From Siphonodentalium dalli (lineage: Eukaryota > Mollusca > Scaphopoda > Gadilida > Siphonodentaliidae), in assembly GCA_032622095.1 (NCBI GenBank), contig CP136067.1:39103549-39167548 (forward strand): DNA of 64,000 nucleotides, written 5' to 3'. The position numbers were made by a program, and so were the translations under genes. Under the pieces are notes generated by a model that did not search any database, had not been told where the DNA came from, and saw only the letters and a program-made list of their open reading frames with translations. The number at the start of each line of letters is the position of its first letter. Within the stretch, counting starts at the first letter, position 1. Shown here piece after piece: positions 1-10,665 of this stretch.

Positions 1-35
1 GGCGAAGGCTTCTGCTTTCTCTTTGTCTCCTGAGG

Positions 36-1247
36 TCAGGCTGCCATCGGTTTTTTTAGGGGTTTTTCTGTGCTGTTGCTGTTTTTTCCTGTGCCGGTAA
101 GGGATTTGAAGGTACTCCAGAAGTTTCTGTTCATTCTTTTATCGCCGAGTTCGGTTGTCGACCGCTGCCAGGATGCTTGTTTTTCTTTTTTGACTGCCGT
201 TTTGACTTGTCTGTTCATGTTGTTGTAAAGATTTCGGTAGTACATGTCGTTTGGGTTTTTCTGCTGTAGTCTTCTTAGCTTGCGTTTAAGTCGGATCATT
301 TTCAGAGTTTCGGGGGAGACTCGCCATGCTGTGGTGTTGACTTGTTGTTTCGGGCATGCTGTATCTAGGGCTGATTCGAGAGTTTGGGATAGGTGCTGGC
401 ATGTCGCGTCAATGTCGCTGGTTGATGTGATGGGTGAATTGTCTATGCTGTTGGTGAGTTGCTGTCGGAAACTGTCCCAGTCGGCTTTATTTAGGTTGCG
501 GCGGAGGGTTTTCGGGTGGCGATCGGTTGAGGCATTGCTGGATCTTATGTGTACGGGTAGGTGGTCGCTGGATACGTCGTCTCCAATATAGCACATGATT
601 CCTTTAGATGCGGTGGATGGAGTGGCAATGGCTAGGTCTAGGATGTCCCATTTGTTGGTCGCCGCGTGGTGATGTGTTGGTTCGTCTATGTTGTTTAGTA
701 TGAGTAGATTAAGATCTTCGATGATGTTGAACATTCGGTCACCGTTTCTGTTGGTATCTTTACAGCCGTAGTAGGTGTGCTTCGCGTTGTAGTCTCCGAT
801 GAAGATGCAGTGGCGGTGGGTTGATGTGAAGTGTTTGAAGGAGGCATTGCTGAGGTCTGTGTTTGGCGGGTTATATGTGGCGATGATGGCAGTCTTGGCA
901 CTGCGAATGGTGACTTCTACTGCCAGGGTTTCTTCGTCTAGGTCGTTGGTGTTGAGCATGGCGTGTTTCAGGTCTTTATGGATGAGGAGAGCGACCCCGC
1001 CACCGTGTGCGGTACGGTCACGGCGGGCGATCTTGTAGTTGGTGAAGCTAACCCTGCTGTTTTCGTTGAGTTTCGTTTCGTTGATGGCGATAACGTCTGG
1101 TTGTTGGTCGGTGATGTACTCTTGAAGAATTTGGCGTTTAGCAGATAGTCCGTTTATGTTAACGTGGAGTAGGTGAAAAGCGTGTTTTTGTGTGGGCAAG
1201 TTGTGTGTGTGGCGTGTTGTTGTAGTCTGTTTGGTCGTGTCAGCCAT
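36..1247 (-). pseudogene. LINE ORF2, endonuclease half, frameshifted near window edge
   Basis: The first 403 codons of ORF2. Residues ~25-235 form an endonuclease/exonuclease/phosphatase fold domain. Visible are the metal-binding Glu in NETK (residue 57), GDYNAKH (Asp152, Asn154) and the terminal SDH motif (227-229). This domain nicks target DNA to prime reverse transcription. Residues ~290-390 are the basic linker before the RT. The frame stops at 36-38, but the next frame reads on into KTDGSLTSGDKEKAEAFA, the linker expected in this family. The shift falls at or near a run of seven T on the plus strand (51-57). The RT itself is outside the window. It is either a real frameshift or a homopolymer length error. 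Confidence 0.85.
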
Positions 1248-1303
1248 TGTAGGTGTTACAATCGGCTTGTGTGTTTGGGCGTGTCAGCTTTGGCTGTGTT
1301 GTT

Positions 1304-2848
1304 TTAACGTCTGTATGTGAACTGTTGGATGGTTTCTTTTGTGAGTTGAGTTCTGTATATGGTGTTGACAGCATGTTCGACGTATTGACACACGCTGTCT
1401 TTGATATTTCGTGGATCTCTTTGTTTGTCAGACAGGGCGCTGACAATGGTCGATGTTATTACAGCTGCAAGCTTTAGGGTTTCAGTGATGTCGGCGGGTT
1501 TGCTTGTGGCGGCTGCGTATGTGAGCTTTTGTGTTTCTTTTGTTGTAACTTCAGTTTTAAAAACTGTGCATCCCTTGTATGCTGAGTGGTGATCACTGTC
1601 GCAGTTCGCGCATCTTTTGATGTTACTGGTGCAGTCTTGGTGTTTGTGATTTCCCGCGCAATTTTTGCAGATTATGTCGTTGCTTTTGCAGAATTCGGCC
1701 GTGTGATTGAACTTTTGACATTTGTAGCACTGGGTTACGTGTGGTCGTTCTTTGTATTCGATGACTTTATATTTGTTTAAGTTGGAGCCTAGTCTGACGC
1801 CGTTCATTATAAGTTGCTTTGCTTCTTTGTTCTCGCAGGTGATTTTAACTTTCCATGTTGGTTGGTTGTCATGGGAGCTCTTTAGTCTTTGTACAGTGTA
1901 TTTGTCGCCAATGTCTTGTGTAATGTCGTCATCTGTGACAGATGGAGGTATGCCACATATAACGGCTTTATGAGTCGTTGGTGTGCTCTGGTGACGGCTT
2001 CCGTTGGTTAGTCTGAACGTAATGTTGTTGTCTTTGAAAGCTGGGATGTCTTTTGCTTTTGTCAGTAGATATTGCTTTGTTTCATCATTCTGGGGATAGA
2101 TTAACAGAGTGCCGGCTCTGGTTGTTGATGTCCGGATGGGATATTTTGTCGTGATCGTTCTATGGAGGAAATGTGGACTCTGATTCATCTCGCTGGTAAG
2201 GTTTTCGACTATTATGATGTCTCTTCGCTTGGTTGGATTGTTGCTGGAGTGATTGGTCGCTTGTCGTTCTGGTTCTTTTGTCGGGCTAGGCTGTTTGTGC
2301 GTTCTGATCTTTTTGGCTGGCGTGCTGATTGGGCTGATAGGATCTGGAATCATCATGCTTTCTTTTCGTCTTCTTTTGTTTTTGAAGACGGTGGCGAATT
2401 CTTCGTCGGAGATGTCTTGTTCAGCGTCTGTCATTTCAACTTCGATGTGGTCTTCGTGGTTTCTTTGAACGATGGGTACTGGAGTTGCTGGCGGTATGGA
2501 GGGTACTGGAGTTGCTGACGGTACAGAGGTTGCTGAGGGTAGTTTTGCGGCGAAATCTGGAACTGGAGCTGATGATGTGGCAGGTGTCGTGGTGTTTTTA
2601 TCAGGTTTCTTTTTGATTTTCTCGGTCTTTTTCTCTTTTTTGCTGGAAGATTTCTCTGCTGTGGGTTGCTTTTCGGGTAAGCGGTCGGCCATCTTGTCGA
2701 TAGAGGCTCTGAACCCAGCAAGTTGTATTTCTAGACCGGCGATCTGTTTCCTGAGCGATTTGTTATCTTCTTTCAGGAAGGCAATAAACTCACTCGAATC
2801 GGCGCCCTGAGAAGGGCACTGCGACGCGGATGTTTGTTTACTGGCCAT
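1304..2848 (-). CDS. LINE ORF1, Gag-like nucleic-acid-binding protein
   Basis: A 514-residue ORF. Residues ~18-60 are a likely coiled coil (rich in E, K, L and Q with spaced hydrophobics), as expected for an ORF1 multimerisation segment. Residues ~60-215 are low-complexity, Lys- and Pro-rich, with an acidic patch (TDAEQDISDEE). Residues ~290-425 carry a PRE_C2HC-like region followed by three CCHC-type knuckles: CYKCQKFNHTAEFC, CKNCAGNHKHQDC and CANCDSDHHSAYKGC. In Jockey-like elements this protein packages the RNA into the RNP used for target-primed reverse transcription. The start is the first ATG of the open frame; the reading frame is intact. Confidence 0.88.
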   Translation of the reverse strand: MASKQTSASQCPSQGADSSEFIAFLKEDNKSLRKQIAGLEIQLAGFRASIDKMADRLPEKQPTAEKSSSKKEKKTEKIKKKPDKNTTTPATSSAPVPDFAAKLPSATSVPSATPVPSIPPATPVPIVQRNHEDHIEVEMTDAEQDISDEEFATVFKNKRRRKESMMIPDPISPISTPAKKIRTHKQPSPTKEPERQATNHSSNNPTKRRDIIIVENLTSEMNQSPHFLHRTITTKYPIRTSTTRAGTLLIYPQNDETKQYLLTKAKDIPAFKDNNITFRLTNGSRHQSTPTTHKAVICGIPPSVTDDDITQDIGDKYTVQRLKSSHDNQPTWKVKITCENKEAKQLIMNGVRLGSNLNKYKVIEYKERPHVTQCYKCQKFNHTAEFCKSNDIICKNCAGNHKHQDCTSNIKRCANCDSDHHSAYKGCTVFKTEVTTKETQKLTYAAATSKPADITETLKLAAVITSTIVSALSDKQRDPRNIKDSVCQYVEHAVNTIYRTQLTKETIQQFTYRR

Positions 2849-3334
2849 TTCTGATTTTTAGCAATTTTGTAAAGTTTTACACTTTGTTTAAGCAATTTTA
2901 TATAAGTTTACTCTTTGATTTTACTCTTAGAGGTAATTTTATAAGTTCTCCTTAAGGAGGAAGACTTTCCGATAAAGAGTGCTGCTGACTCGATGAGGTG
3001 TTCCTGTGAGTGCTGCTGACTCGGAATGGAAAAATGAAAAAAGTGTTGAGACTGTTGTGTCGGCGAGTTTATGTGCGAAAATACCGCCCCTTTGTGGGAG
3101 TTGCGTGTGTTATTATATAAACGGTGATTGTTCAAGGATATATCGTAAATAGCGATCAGTAAACACGAAATATGAGTCGGTGAAACAATAGGCGCTAGAT
3201 TCCGCCTGGAACAGACAAAATCATATTCACGGCTAAAGGGTTTATGTGTTTACTAAGCCCGAGGACAGAATGTACTAACACGAATTTATCGCATAGAGAA
3301 CTATAAAATGGAAACCATGAACCATGTACATAGT

Positions 3335-4522
3335 CCAGGGTTGGGGCGATTACATGCCAATATAATCAATTACGATTACAATTACTTTTGATTTACATGA
3401 TTACGATTACTGATTACATTTTTTAGAATGTAATCGATTACGATTACAATTACTTTAGTAAATGTAATCGATTACTTTTTGATTACATCTGATTACAATT
3501 GTTAGTTTCCAACCATTTTGATCGCATAGGAATAAATAATGAAATAATTAAAATTAACATTTCAAATTTGATTGAATAAAGACATATCACTGCATAACAT
3601 GGAAACAAGAAACGACTGAAACAATAGAAAGAAGCAACCAATAAACATATAAACTTTTTACATTTACATGTATTGGAAATGTTTCATCATGAAGTTATGC
3701 ACCAATTTATTGGGAATACATTATGTTTTATGTGTATTTATTTATGTAAATATATTTTAATATATTTTTAATTTTCTTACATGCATTAAAACTAACGCAT
3801 ACTATTGATGAAACTATCACCAGAAGCAATTATAAATTATTTGCATGTTCTGTTAGATTCAATACGAAACACAATGAAGATAACACTAAGATTTATTTGA
3901 TGATCATCCGTTGTTAATCCTGATGAGGATTAAACGAGGCTTAACTCCATGAGTGCAGTAAATGACAAACCAGCTAATTAGGTCTACCAATGGACATCAC
4001 ACCTGCTTCGTTCAGTTAATTACCCCTATTGTACCAGTGTGACTCTACATCCATTGTCTGCAGTAGTCAATATAATCCTAATTGAAGTCGGCTAGCCTAT
4101 TTATTCATATTAGAACATTTCATTGTCTGTATCACAAGTTTATTGCCATCCATGCTGATCCATGCTGTATTCAACAATTGTGTGTTGTTATCTGTGTCCA
4201 CTGCCAGAATGTGCATCCACACTGTACCACCAACATAACACATGAGAAAATTTTACTAACTTTCTAACATGTTGTTTGTATTTTGCACACTCCACAGTAC
4301 CACAGTATGAGACTATGAATATCCAATAGCCATCCATATGGATAGTTTAGTAAAAGTAATCAAAATGTAATCATGATTACAGGTACATTTGAAAGTAATC
4401 GATTACGATTACGACTAATTGTAACCAAGAAATGTCATGATTACTGATTACAGACGATTACTCCAAATTGTGTAATCGATTACTTTGATTACGATTACTG
4501 ATTACGATTACCCCAACCCTGG
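3335..4522. mobile_element. hAT-like non-autonomous element (MITE) with GATTAC-rich ends
   Basis: Ends are inverted copies of CCAGGGTTGGGG followed by ~150 bp on each side dominated by GATTAC/GTAATC words (TAATCGATTAC repeatedly). The interior ~850 bp is AT-rich and has no ORF that looks like a transposase. Flanks TACATAGT and TACATACA look like an imperfect 8-bp target duplication, the hAT length. From general knowledge, CAGGGTTGGGG termini with such subterminal repeats are common in animal hAT MITEs; family placement is inference. Confidence 0.75.
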
Positions 4523-4547
4523 TACATACATCTATTCACGATTTCAG

Positions 4548-4650
4548 AATCTGCTTCAAAATACGACGATTATACACTCAAACAACTGAAGGAAGAACTG
4601 CGAAAAAGAAGTGGAAAACTGTCTAGTCGTAAACATGAACTAGTTGACCG
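4548..4650 (+). CDS. Putative exon encoding a SAP-like domain
   Basis: The frame reads through TLKQLKEELRKR, then SGKLSSRKHELVDR, matching the SAP pattern of two short helices separated by a Gly and ending in K.ELV.R. SAP motifs bind DNA or RNA. The segment is preceded by a plausible acceptor (ATTTCAG) and followed by a GT donor (CCG|GTATTA); the frame would stop at 4654-4656 if unspliced. No partner exon was recognised on this strand. It could belong to a host gene or to a domesticated/mobile gene. The hAT MITE ends 25 bp upstream of it, inside the presumed intron. Confidence 0.5.
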
Positions 4651-5368
4651 GTATTAAAGTCGTTTTTGTTGCAAATATACCAAAATAATATCATTTCCAT
4701 TTGTAAAAATATTCACAATTTAAATGATTTTACGAATTTAAATGAAAAATAGAGAATATTGAGTAAAACATTTAATTCTGTGTGCAAAAAAATATTAATT
4801 TTCTCCCGAAATAAGACAAACGCTCTTTGTTGCTGCCATATCAGGGATAGAATGAGGAACACCTTGTTTTGGTCCATGTCGTGCGAATGGCTGTTTTTTT
4901 TCAATGCATCTTTTGTGGTTACATAATGCCCGTAGAAAAGTAGTTAAGATATGTATCGACCTATTCCGATACGAGTAAAATTCAAAAGCTAATAATATTT
5001 TGTGTATGTTAAAGCGCAAACCGCCATGTGGCTTTACATTATTATTAAATCAGGCTGCTAACCCATGTAATGCTGTAAAATATACCGTCTGGCAAAACTT
5101 GAAGGATGTTGTTTCGGAATGTGGCACTTTTATATGTAAAAGCCATCCATATTTAGCCAGCAGTCCAGATTGAATAGTTAGTGCTTCGAAAGTAGTTGAA
5201 GTTAACTTAAATGCCCCTATTATGCACGAAACACCACGATTTCGCCAGAAACAGTTAACTACATTTTAAATGTTAATAAGAAATTGTCTTTGAAAATCTC
5301 CGATAAATATTTCTACCAGGTCCAGGGTCAGTTGTTGTGTAGGGGAGGAAAGAATGTGATTTTATCGT

Positions 5369-5581
5369 CTACACATTTATTGACTTCAAAGTGATCAATA
5401 TTAAAAGAGATGATAAGTTTATATAAAAATGCACTGCTGAAGGATTGTCCTTGAATTTATGAATACTGAAAGACGGAACTTTCTTGAATGAAGATTCCTC
5501 TGTTTGGGCTGTGGCACTGCATGATGATAATACATGTAGTCCTGTGTCAATAACATCAGTGTCATCAATCGGCAGATCCAC
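5369..5581 (-). pseudogene. Possible downstream exon of the THAP gene (DDE transposase-type linker)
   Basis: A 70-codon minus-strand frame, 210 bp downstream of the THAP exon on the same strand. Its second half, KVPSFSIHKFKDNPSAVHFY, resembles the helical segment (F..HRFKD....FYTGF) that joins the THAP domain to a DDE_Tnp_4-type catalytic region in THAP-transposase-like genes. The expected TG after FY is INL here and no catalytic part follows, so I read it as a decayed remnant. The evidence is one short motif by eye. Confidence 0.35.
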
Positions 5582-5789
5582 ATATATAGAATTTCTACGT
5601 TATGTTATGAAAACTCGCTTGAATTTACGAAATGAACTCAACAGTATTTAAATAAGTATAGCACATATCAAGCTACATGAATTTATGAATTCTTGAAATA
5701 GCGAAAATATAACATGCAAGCCAAATTTTAACTCACACATACGTTTCCATATTTAACAGTTTATATGTTTTCATTAAAAAAAAACATAC

Positions 5790-6013
5790 TTTTGTCATAT
5801 CTGGCTAGAAATTGGTCATCAGTGAAATGTATGGCACAAACAAGGGCAAATGCAACAGGTTCCCATTTGTCATTTCTCTCGATTGGCACGTTGCTCCGTC
5901 GAATGGCGATTATCCATTTCTCACGAAGCTGTAAAGTGGCTTCATTGGCAGATTTTGGAAATAAAATGTCCACCGCGATTGTTGCAGTACATTGCACAAC
6001 ATTGTCCTGGCAT
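5790..6013 (-). pseudogene. THAP zinc-finger exon, frameshifted
   Basis: The minus strand begins MPGQCCAMYCNNRGG, the typical THAP start with the first two zinc ligands (Cys). The next frame continues with LFPKS, then EKWIIAIRR, KWEP and finally VCAIHF, supplying the invariant W, P and the C-x2-H pair of the C2CH finger, plus the following F. The two parts are offset by one base around 5960-5975, so the exon is broken as read. A good donor (AAAA|GTATGT) ends it at 5790. THAP domains are sequence-specific DNA binders found in host factors and in transposase-derived genes. Confidence 0.65.
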
Positions 6014-6330
6014 TTTCTGTGAATATTTAGTTGCAGATAGCTATATATTAATAATAATCAGGCGTAATACTTCTCCTTCGTTGTAAATCCAACGCGGAAG
6101 TGAATAGCCATTGACATAACCGGAAATTGATATATATGTTGGTGCGCCCCGTAGCGGCCGCTGGCGTTAAGGGAAATAACCGCAAAAAAATAGCCCAGCC
6201 AGGCTCGGCGCGCGTATCGGAACGGTATGCGACGAGAGCGCAGTGCGTATGAACGCATCGCTGTATGCGTGAGACTGTTCTTATTTCGGTCCTAACTCGT
6301 TGTTCTGTTGAGGACATGGTATGTATGGGA
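6014..6330 (-). promoter_or_regulatory. GC/CpG-richer stretch upstream of the THAP exon
   Basis: About 200 bp (6140-6300) stand out from AT-rich surroundings by GC content and many CpGs (GGCTCGGCGCGCG, GCGGCCGC). They lie directly upstream of the THAP start on the minus strand, where a promoter would be expected. No TATA box or initiator can be singled out. Function is inference from position and composition only. Confidence 0.2.
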
Positions 6331-7051
6331 TATAAATTATTTCAATAAAGAGCGTTCATCGCAAATTAATGGTAAACTATATGTTTATATACGACGCCTG
6401 TTTTTTTTGTTTTTTTTTGACGGGCTGTCCCCGACACAACACAATGCAAAATATATGTCTACCTTACTTAGGGCAACAATATAATACAGTATGGTTATAT
6501 TGAACCATATGTTCCCGACTGTTATGTGGTATTTAAACATTGCATGATGTTGAGTTGGCAAGGCAAATTTCGGAATAGTATTAGATTGATGCCAATACAT
6601 AGCATTGTATACAACCTACATGTACATCGTAACTATATTTATCACATAATTAACTCACAAAATCAGCTTCATAATTATTGGTAAGACACACGTTTAATAT
6701 TAGCACATGCGATGACGTCACGCCGAAGATTTTCCACCAATTGATAGAGAATCTCATATTTACTCCAAAACTCCCACTTTATTTAAATAAAATGCATAAA
6801 AATAATAAAAAATAGGAGATATATAGTCAGGGGTATTTGGCACAATTGACCCCACCACCCCAAATACATATATAAGTCTTATATCGTGTCTTTTTTTTAA
6901 AAACATATTTTATTGTAATATAATATTACAAGAGGGATCGGGGCACAAATTTTAACAAGTTACATCCACCCCTCTCCCATTAACATTTTAACAAATACAA
7001 CGTAGATGACGAAGATAACATATATACGGGATATTGTATTGTGTGCTTGTG
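6331..7051. other. AT-rich intergenic DNA
   Basis: No gene, repeat family or strong structure seen. Contains short A and T runs and a few TATATA words. Confidence 0.5.
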
Positions 7052-7509
7052 GGAATCAGGGAGCTAAATGTGTTCTAGAGTCGGGGAGCGAGTACACCGT
7101 GGAATGCTAAAGGTGAAGGTAACTGAAGAATTACCTTCACCTGATACATGCGACACGTTATTAAAGGATGACATCGCGTTTATTTGATTTGTACATAATA
7201 TCTAAATAATTTAAACTGGTGAATGAATGGGGGAATGGATTTTTGTGAGCGGGAAATTTATTTAACTAGCTGCTGTAGTCCTGGGTATTTCCAGATCAAA
7301 TTTGGCTGTGAGATAGCCCTGTCGTAGACTTGGGGATTTATTTTAAAAAGTAAACACATGACCTATGATTTTTCTTGCATTTTCCTGATCAACCGGAGTC
7401 AATCTAGCTGGGTAAACATCACTGGTATGGCCTGCATGCTTCAATTCAGTGAATTTGGCCGAAACGTTAACACTGTCGCCTATGGGAAACCATTTAGTTC
7501 AGTGATTCC
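7052..7509 (+). repeat. 458-bp direct repeat, copy 1
   Basis: Nearly identical to 8402-8859 at an exact offset of 1350 bp, starting GGAATCAGGGAGCTAAATG and ending CAGTGATT. No TG..CA ends, so it does not look like an LTR. It includes a perfect 12-bp hairpin (AGGTGAAGGTAA / TTACCTTCACCT, 8-nt loop) at 7111-7142. Confidence 0.85.
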
Positions 7510-8401
7510 TATAAGGAAAATTTGAATTTTACGACAATTCACGTCTCGCCATGATAAGTTGTTAATTCCATATTTTCTTATTTTCAAATGATAATGACCA
7601 CATTTTGGACATATTTAAAGAAGAAACCCATGGATTCGCCTGTAGATAGTAAAGAAGGTGATAAATCTGGGAATTTTGCATGGACACCAGGTACCATTAG
7701 GGGGTCAGGGGGTTTAAAGCCCCTCCCCCACAATTTTGAGGAGTGTTAGCCACCCCCCCCCCCCATTGGGAAAAGGTGACAGTTTACCCAATTAATCTTT
7801 TACGGCACACAGTAGTCTTAACGGGGACCGTAGCCTCACCCCAAGTGGGGGAGGGGTGATGGCATCACCACTAGAGTTACTGTCGTGCAAAATTGCCATG
7901 GCAGGTTTGTTAAACAGGCAAGTATGCCCTGCCATCTGGTAAAAGTTCATGTCTGAGGCTGTGTCTGATGTTGTATGATTATGTTTAGATATTTAAATTG
8001 ACTTATGGTTGCTTTATTTTGCTATTACAGTATTTTTTATTTTAATTTTCTGTTAATTTTGGTAAATGTTTATTATAAATTGCCCAATTCTGCATGAAAA
8101 GTGTTTAAAATTGGACAAGATATCCCTCTAAAAATGTATAATAACATTTCCTCTTCAATTTAGTAATATTATGGTATATAAGGGCATACGTCAGTTATAC
8201 GAGATGCATCGGCTAGTAAAATTGAAAAAAAATATCTTTTTTTTGGCTTTATTTTGAGGATTGACACTAATTTTCAGGATGCCTCATATTGGAAAAATAA
8301 ACCACTACTGCTCGATATAATCCATTTTTGATTTCAGTAAGATCTATATTTTGATAAAATACTATAAGAAACGCTGTGTTTCACACATATACATATATAT
8401 A
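7510..8401. other. Spacer between the 458-bp direct repeats
   Basis: 892 bp of AT-rich DNA with a C-run (about 7750-7763) and C/G-rich flanks. No ORF or known element. Repeat-spacer-repeat could be a tandem duplication of a ~1350-bp unit with the second unit incomplete, or a small unrecognised element. Confidence 0.5.
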
Positions 8402-8859
8402 GGAATCAGGGAGCTAAATGTGTTCTAGAGTCGGGGAGCGAGTACACCGTGGAATGCTAAAGGTGAAGGTAACTGAAGAATGACATTCACCTGATACATG
8501 CGACACGTTATTAAAGGATGACATCGCGTTTATTTGATTTGTACATAATATCTAAATAATTTAAACTGGTGAATGAATGGGGGAATGGATTTTTGTGAGC
8601 GGGAAATTTATTTAACTAGCTGTTGTAGTCCTGGGTATTTCCAGATCAAATTTGGCTGTGAGATAGCCCTGTCGTAGACTTGGGGATTTATTTTAAAAAG
8701 TAAACACATGACATATGATTTTTCTTGCATTTTCCTGATCAACTGGTGTCAATCTAGCTGGGTAAACATCACTGGTATGGCCTGCAGGCTTCAATTCAGT
8801 GAATTTGGCCGAAACGTTAACACTGTCGCCTATGGGAAACCATTTAGTTCAGTGATTTC
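8402..8859 (+). repeat. 458-bp direct repeat, copy 2
   Basis: Second copy of the 7052-7509 repeat with a handful of substitutions. The hairpin of copy 1 is damaged here: the 3' arm reads TGACATTCACCT (8481-8492). Homology ends where copy 1 turns to ATAAGGAAA and copy 2 to GTAATTGCTG. Confidence 0.85.
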
Positions 8860-9655
8860 TGTAATTGCTGTCTTCAGGGCGGTGAGGTCAATTGTACCAA
8901 ATACAAGTGTATAGAGTTATTCACCTTCCATCAAAACTGCCAGACTGGCTCTTAGTCCAGAAATTCCAATGAGTTTACTCATTATAACACGACCATGCCT
9001 CGTGGTGCAACCAGATAGTCGTATACCCGAGGGGTATCATTATAAATCACTTTGCTGTACTATAGTAAGCCGAGTTGGGTGTTCAAAGGAAGCACATGAC
9101 CCATGCACAATGGTAGTCTGTCCTCATACCCAAATCCCAGCATACATGCCAGTGGACTGTTATCTTTTTAACATTGCATTTTGTTGAGTTGTGGGAGGCA
9201 AATATCGAAATAGTATAAGTTGTATGTCGACAAAGAGCGTTTATAAATAATATGCTTCCCGTGAGTGGAAACTGATTTCTAGATTACACACACACCGGAT
9301 TGTCCTAGTTTGTCTGAAACTTTGGTTTCAGTCTTTCACAGTTAAGTGCAGGAGAACAGAATGACCATTATTATACTGATGTACATGTATACATGCATAC
9401 CATACGACCAGAGTTGAATAGCATTCATATAAATAGATATATTATGCATTGTAAATAGATGCACGAATTATGTCAATGAAATGCCGGCTGCGATGGGACA
9501 CCCGGGAATAGACACGCGTCAGACGAAATTATCCATTCATGGTCATTAGCCATGGTAATTGACACCTCCCGGTGGACCAATATAAATCGCCCGAGTGTAC
9601 ACAACAGATTAAAATATGCTAACAGTCAGTCAACGATGGGTGTGATATAATAACC
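8860..9655. other. Intergenic DNA without recognised features
   Basis: Only short chance frames. No repeat copy or RNA gene recognised. Confidence 0.45.
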
Positions 9656-10262
9656 ACACACTGGTTAAATGGTCTTGCTAATTTGCTATGATGCTGGTGG
9701 GATCAGGTGAACTGTTATGCTGTTGATAAATAGCGAACTGATGCTGCTAAGACCACATGACCAAATAACCAGGGCGAACCAGTGTTTCTGACATGAATGT
9801 GCAGCTGGGCCACAATAGTTCATGGCAGGTATCGGTTACCAGACACGGAGAAAGAGTTCAACGCCGTAAATGAATATTGATAGCAATCATGGCAATGAAG
9901 AGCGGCGATCATCATCTATACACACCCACACCAATCTATATCGAAACGGACATCGAGACAACTAGGTGACACCCGTCAGGTCACGGGCGCGTCGACAGGG
10001 ATATGAGCTATGGTAACTCCGTGTGTATCATTTTTGGTGGGAGCAGGCCACAGCGGTGAAAGTGACCACCTTTCTATAAGTGTGACACAGTGCATGTATG
10101 TCATAGGTGAGATAGAGCTGATTCCAAGTTCCGGTCATTGCAAGGCAAACACTTTCCATCCCGGTTAAGTTATCCTGCTAATTTGATCTGATGCTGGTGG
10201 GTCCTGCTGACTTGCCATTGTGCTGGTAGTGACAAATACTGGTGTTAAGAAATTGTACCGTT
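9656..10262. repeat. Dispersed repeat fragments (GATGCTGGTGGG family)
   Basis: Segments near 9670-9700 and 10160-10262 share TGCTAATTTG, then CTGATGCTGGTGGG-like words. A reverse-complement piece lies at ~10613-10665 (CCCACCAGCATCGTAGCAAAT), and a fourth copy sits at 49371-49471, where the order CCGGTTA, TCCTGCT, CTGGTG, TTAAGAAA, GTACCGTTA is kept. Old dispersed repeat of unknown class. Confidence 0.45.
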
Positions 10263-10665
10263 ATTGTGTTCTAAATGTGTCATGTTCACGACCGTTAACA
10301 TAATTATATGTGAGAATTGACTCAAGTAAGCTGCTACTATGGTTATACAGTATTAAAAGGCATATACATTGTATATTGTAAACTATTTTACTTTTGATAG
10401 TTGCGAATCGGCCATAATCAAAATGACTATTACTGTCGTTTTGCATGCAAAAACACGAGAAGCCTAGAAAATATATATGATAATGAATGGTTCATGCAGA
10501 CACTAGATATTTTTCTCAAATAGTTCGATATATATCCAGATACTGCAACATGTATATTCAGAAAGAATAACGGTACATTTTCTTAACATAATCAGTTGAC
10601 CATATCAGCATATATCAACTCCGTGGTATACCCACCAGCATCGTAGCAAATCAACAAGACTACTT

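Larger units (their letters stand above)
1..3135 (-). mobile_element. Jockey-like non-LTR retrotransposon, 3' part outside window
   Basis: Two consecutive minus-strand ORFs make the classic LINE layout: a Gag-like ORF1 with three zinc knuckles, then 56 bp, then an ORF2 that opens with an apurinic-type endonuclease. About 290 bp upstream of ORF1 hold no ORF of note and are taken as the 5' UTR; the outer boundary near 3135 is a guess and no target-site duplication was found. The reverse transcriptase lies beyond the left window edge. The knuckle arrangement and the ORF1/ORF2 split point to the Jockey/I side of LINEs; clade assignment needs the RT. Confidence 0.85.

Noticed and set aside
244-591. 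Plus-strand frames across the Jockey-like LINE and other elements
   Set aside because: Antisense shadows of ORF1/ORF2 with no own features.
3915-3940. CTGATGAGGATTAAACGAGG as a hammerhead fragment
   Set aside because: GAAA core element missing and no supporting stems.
7052-8859. Small LTR element (TRIM) from the 458-bp direct repeats
   Set aside because: No TG..CA ends, no primer-binding site or polypurine tract seen and no target duplication.
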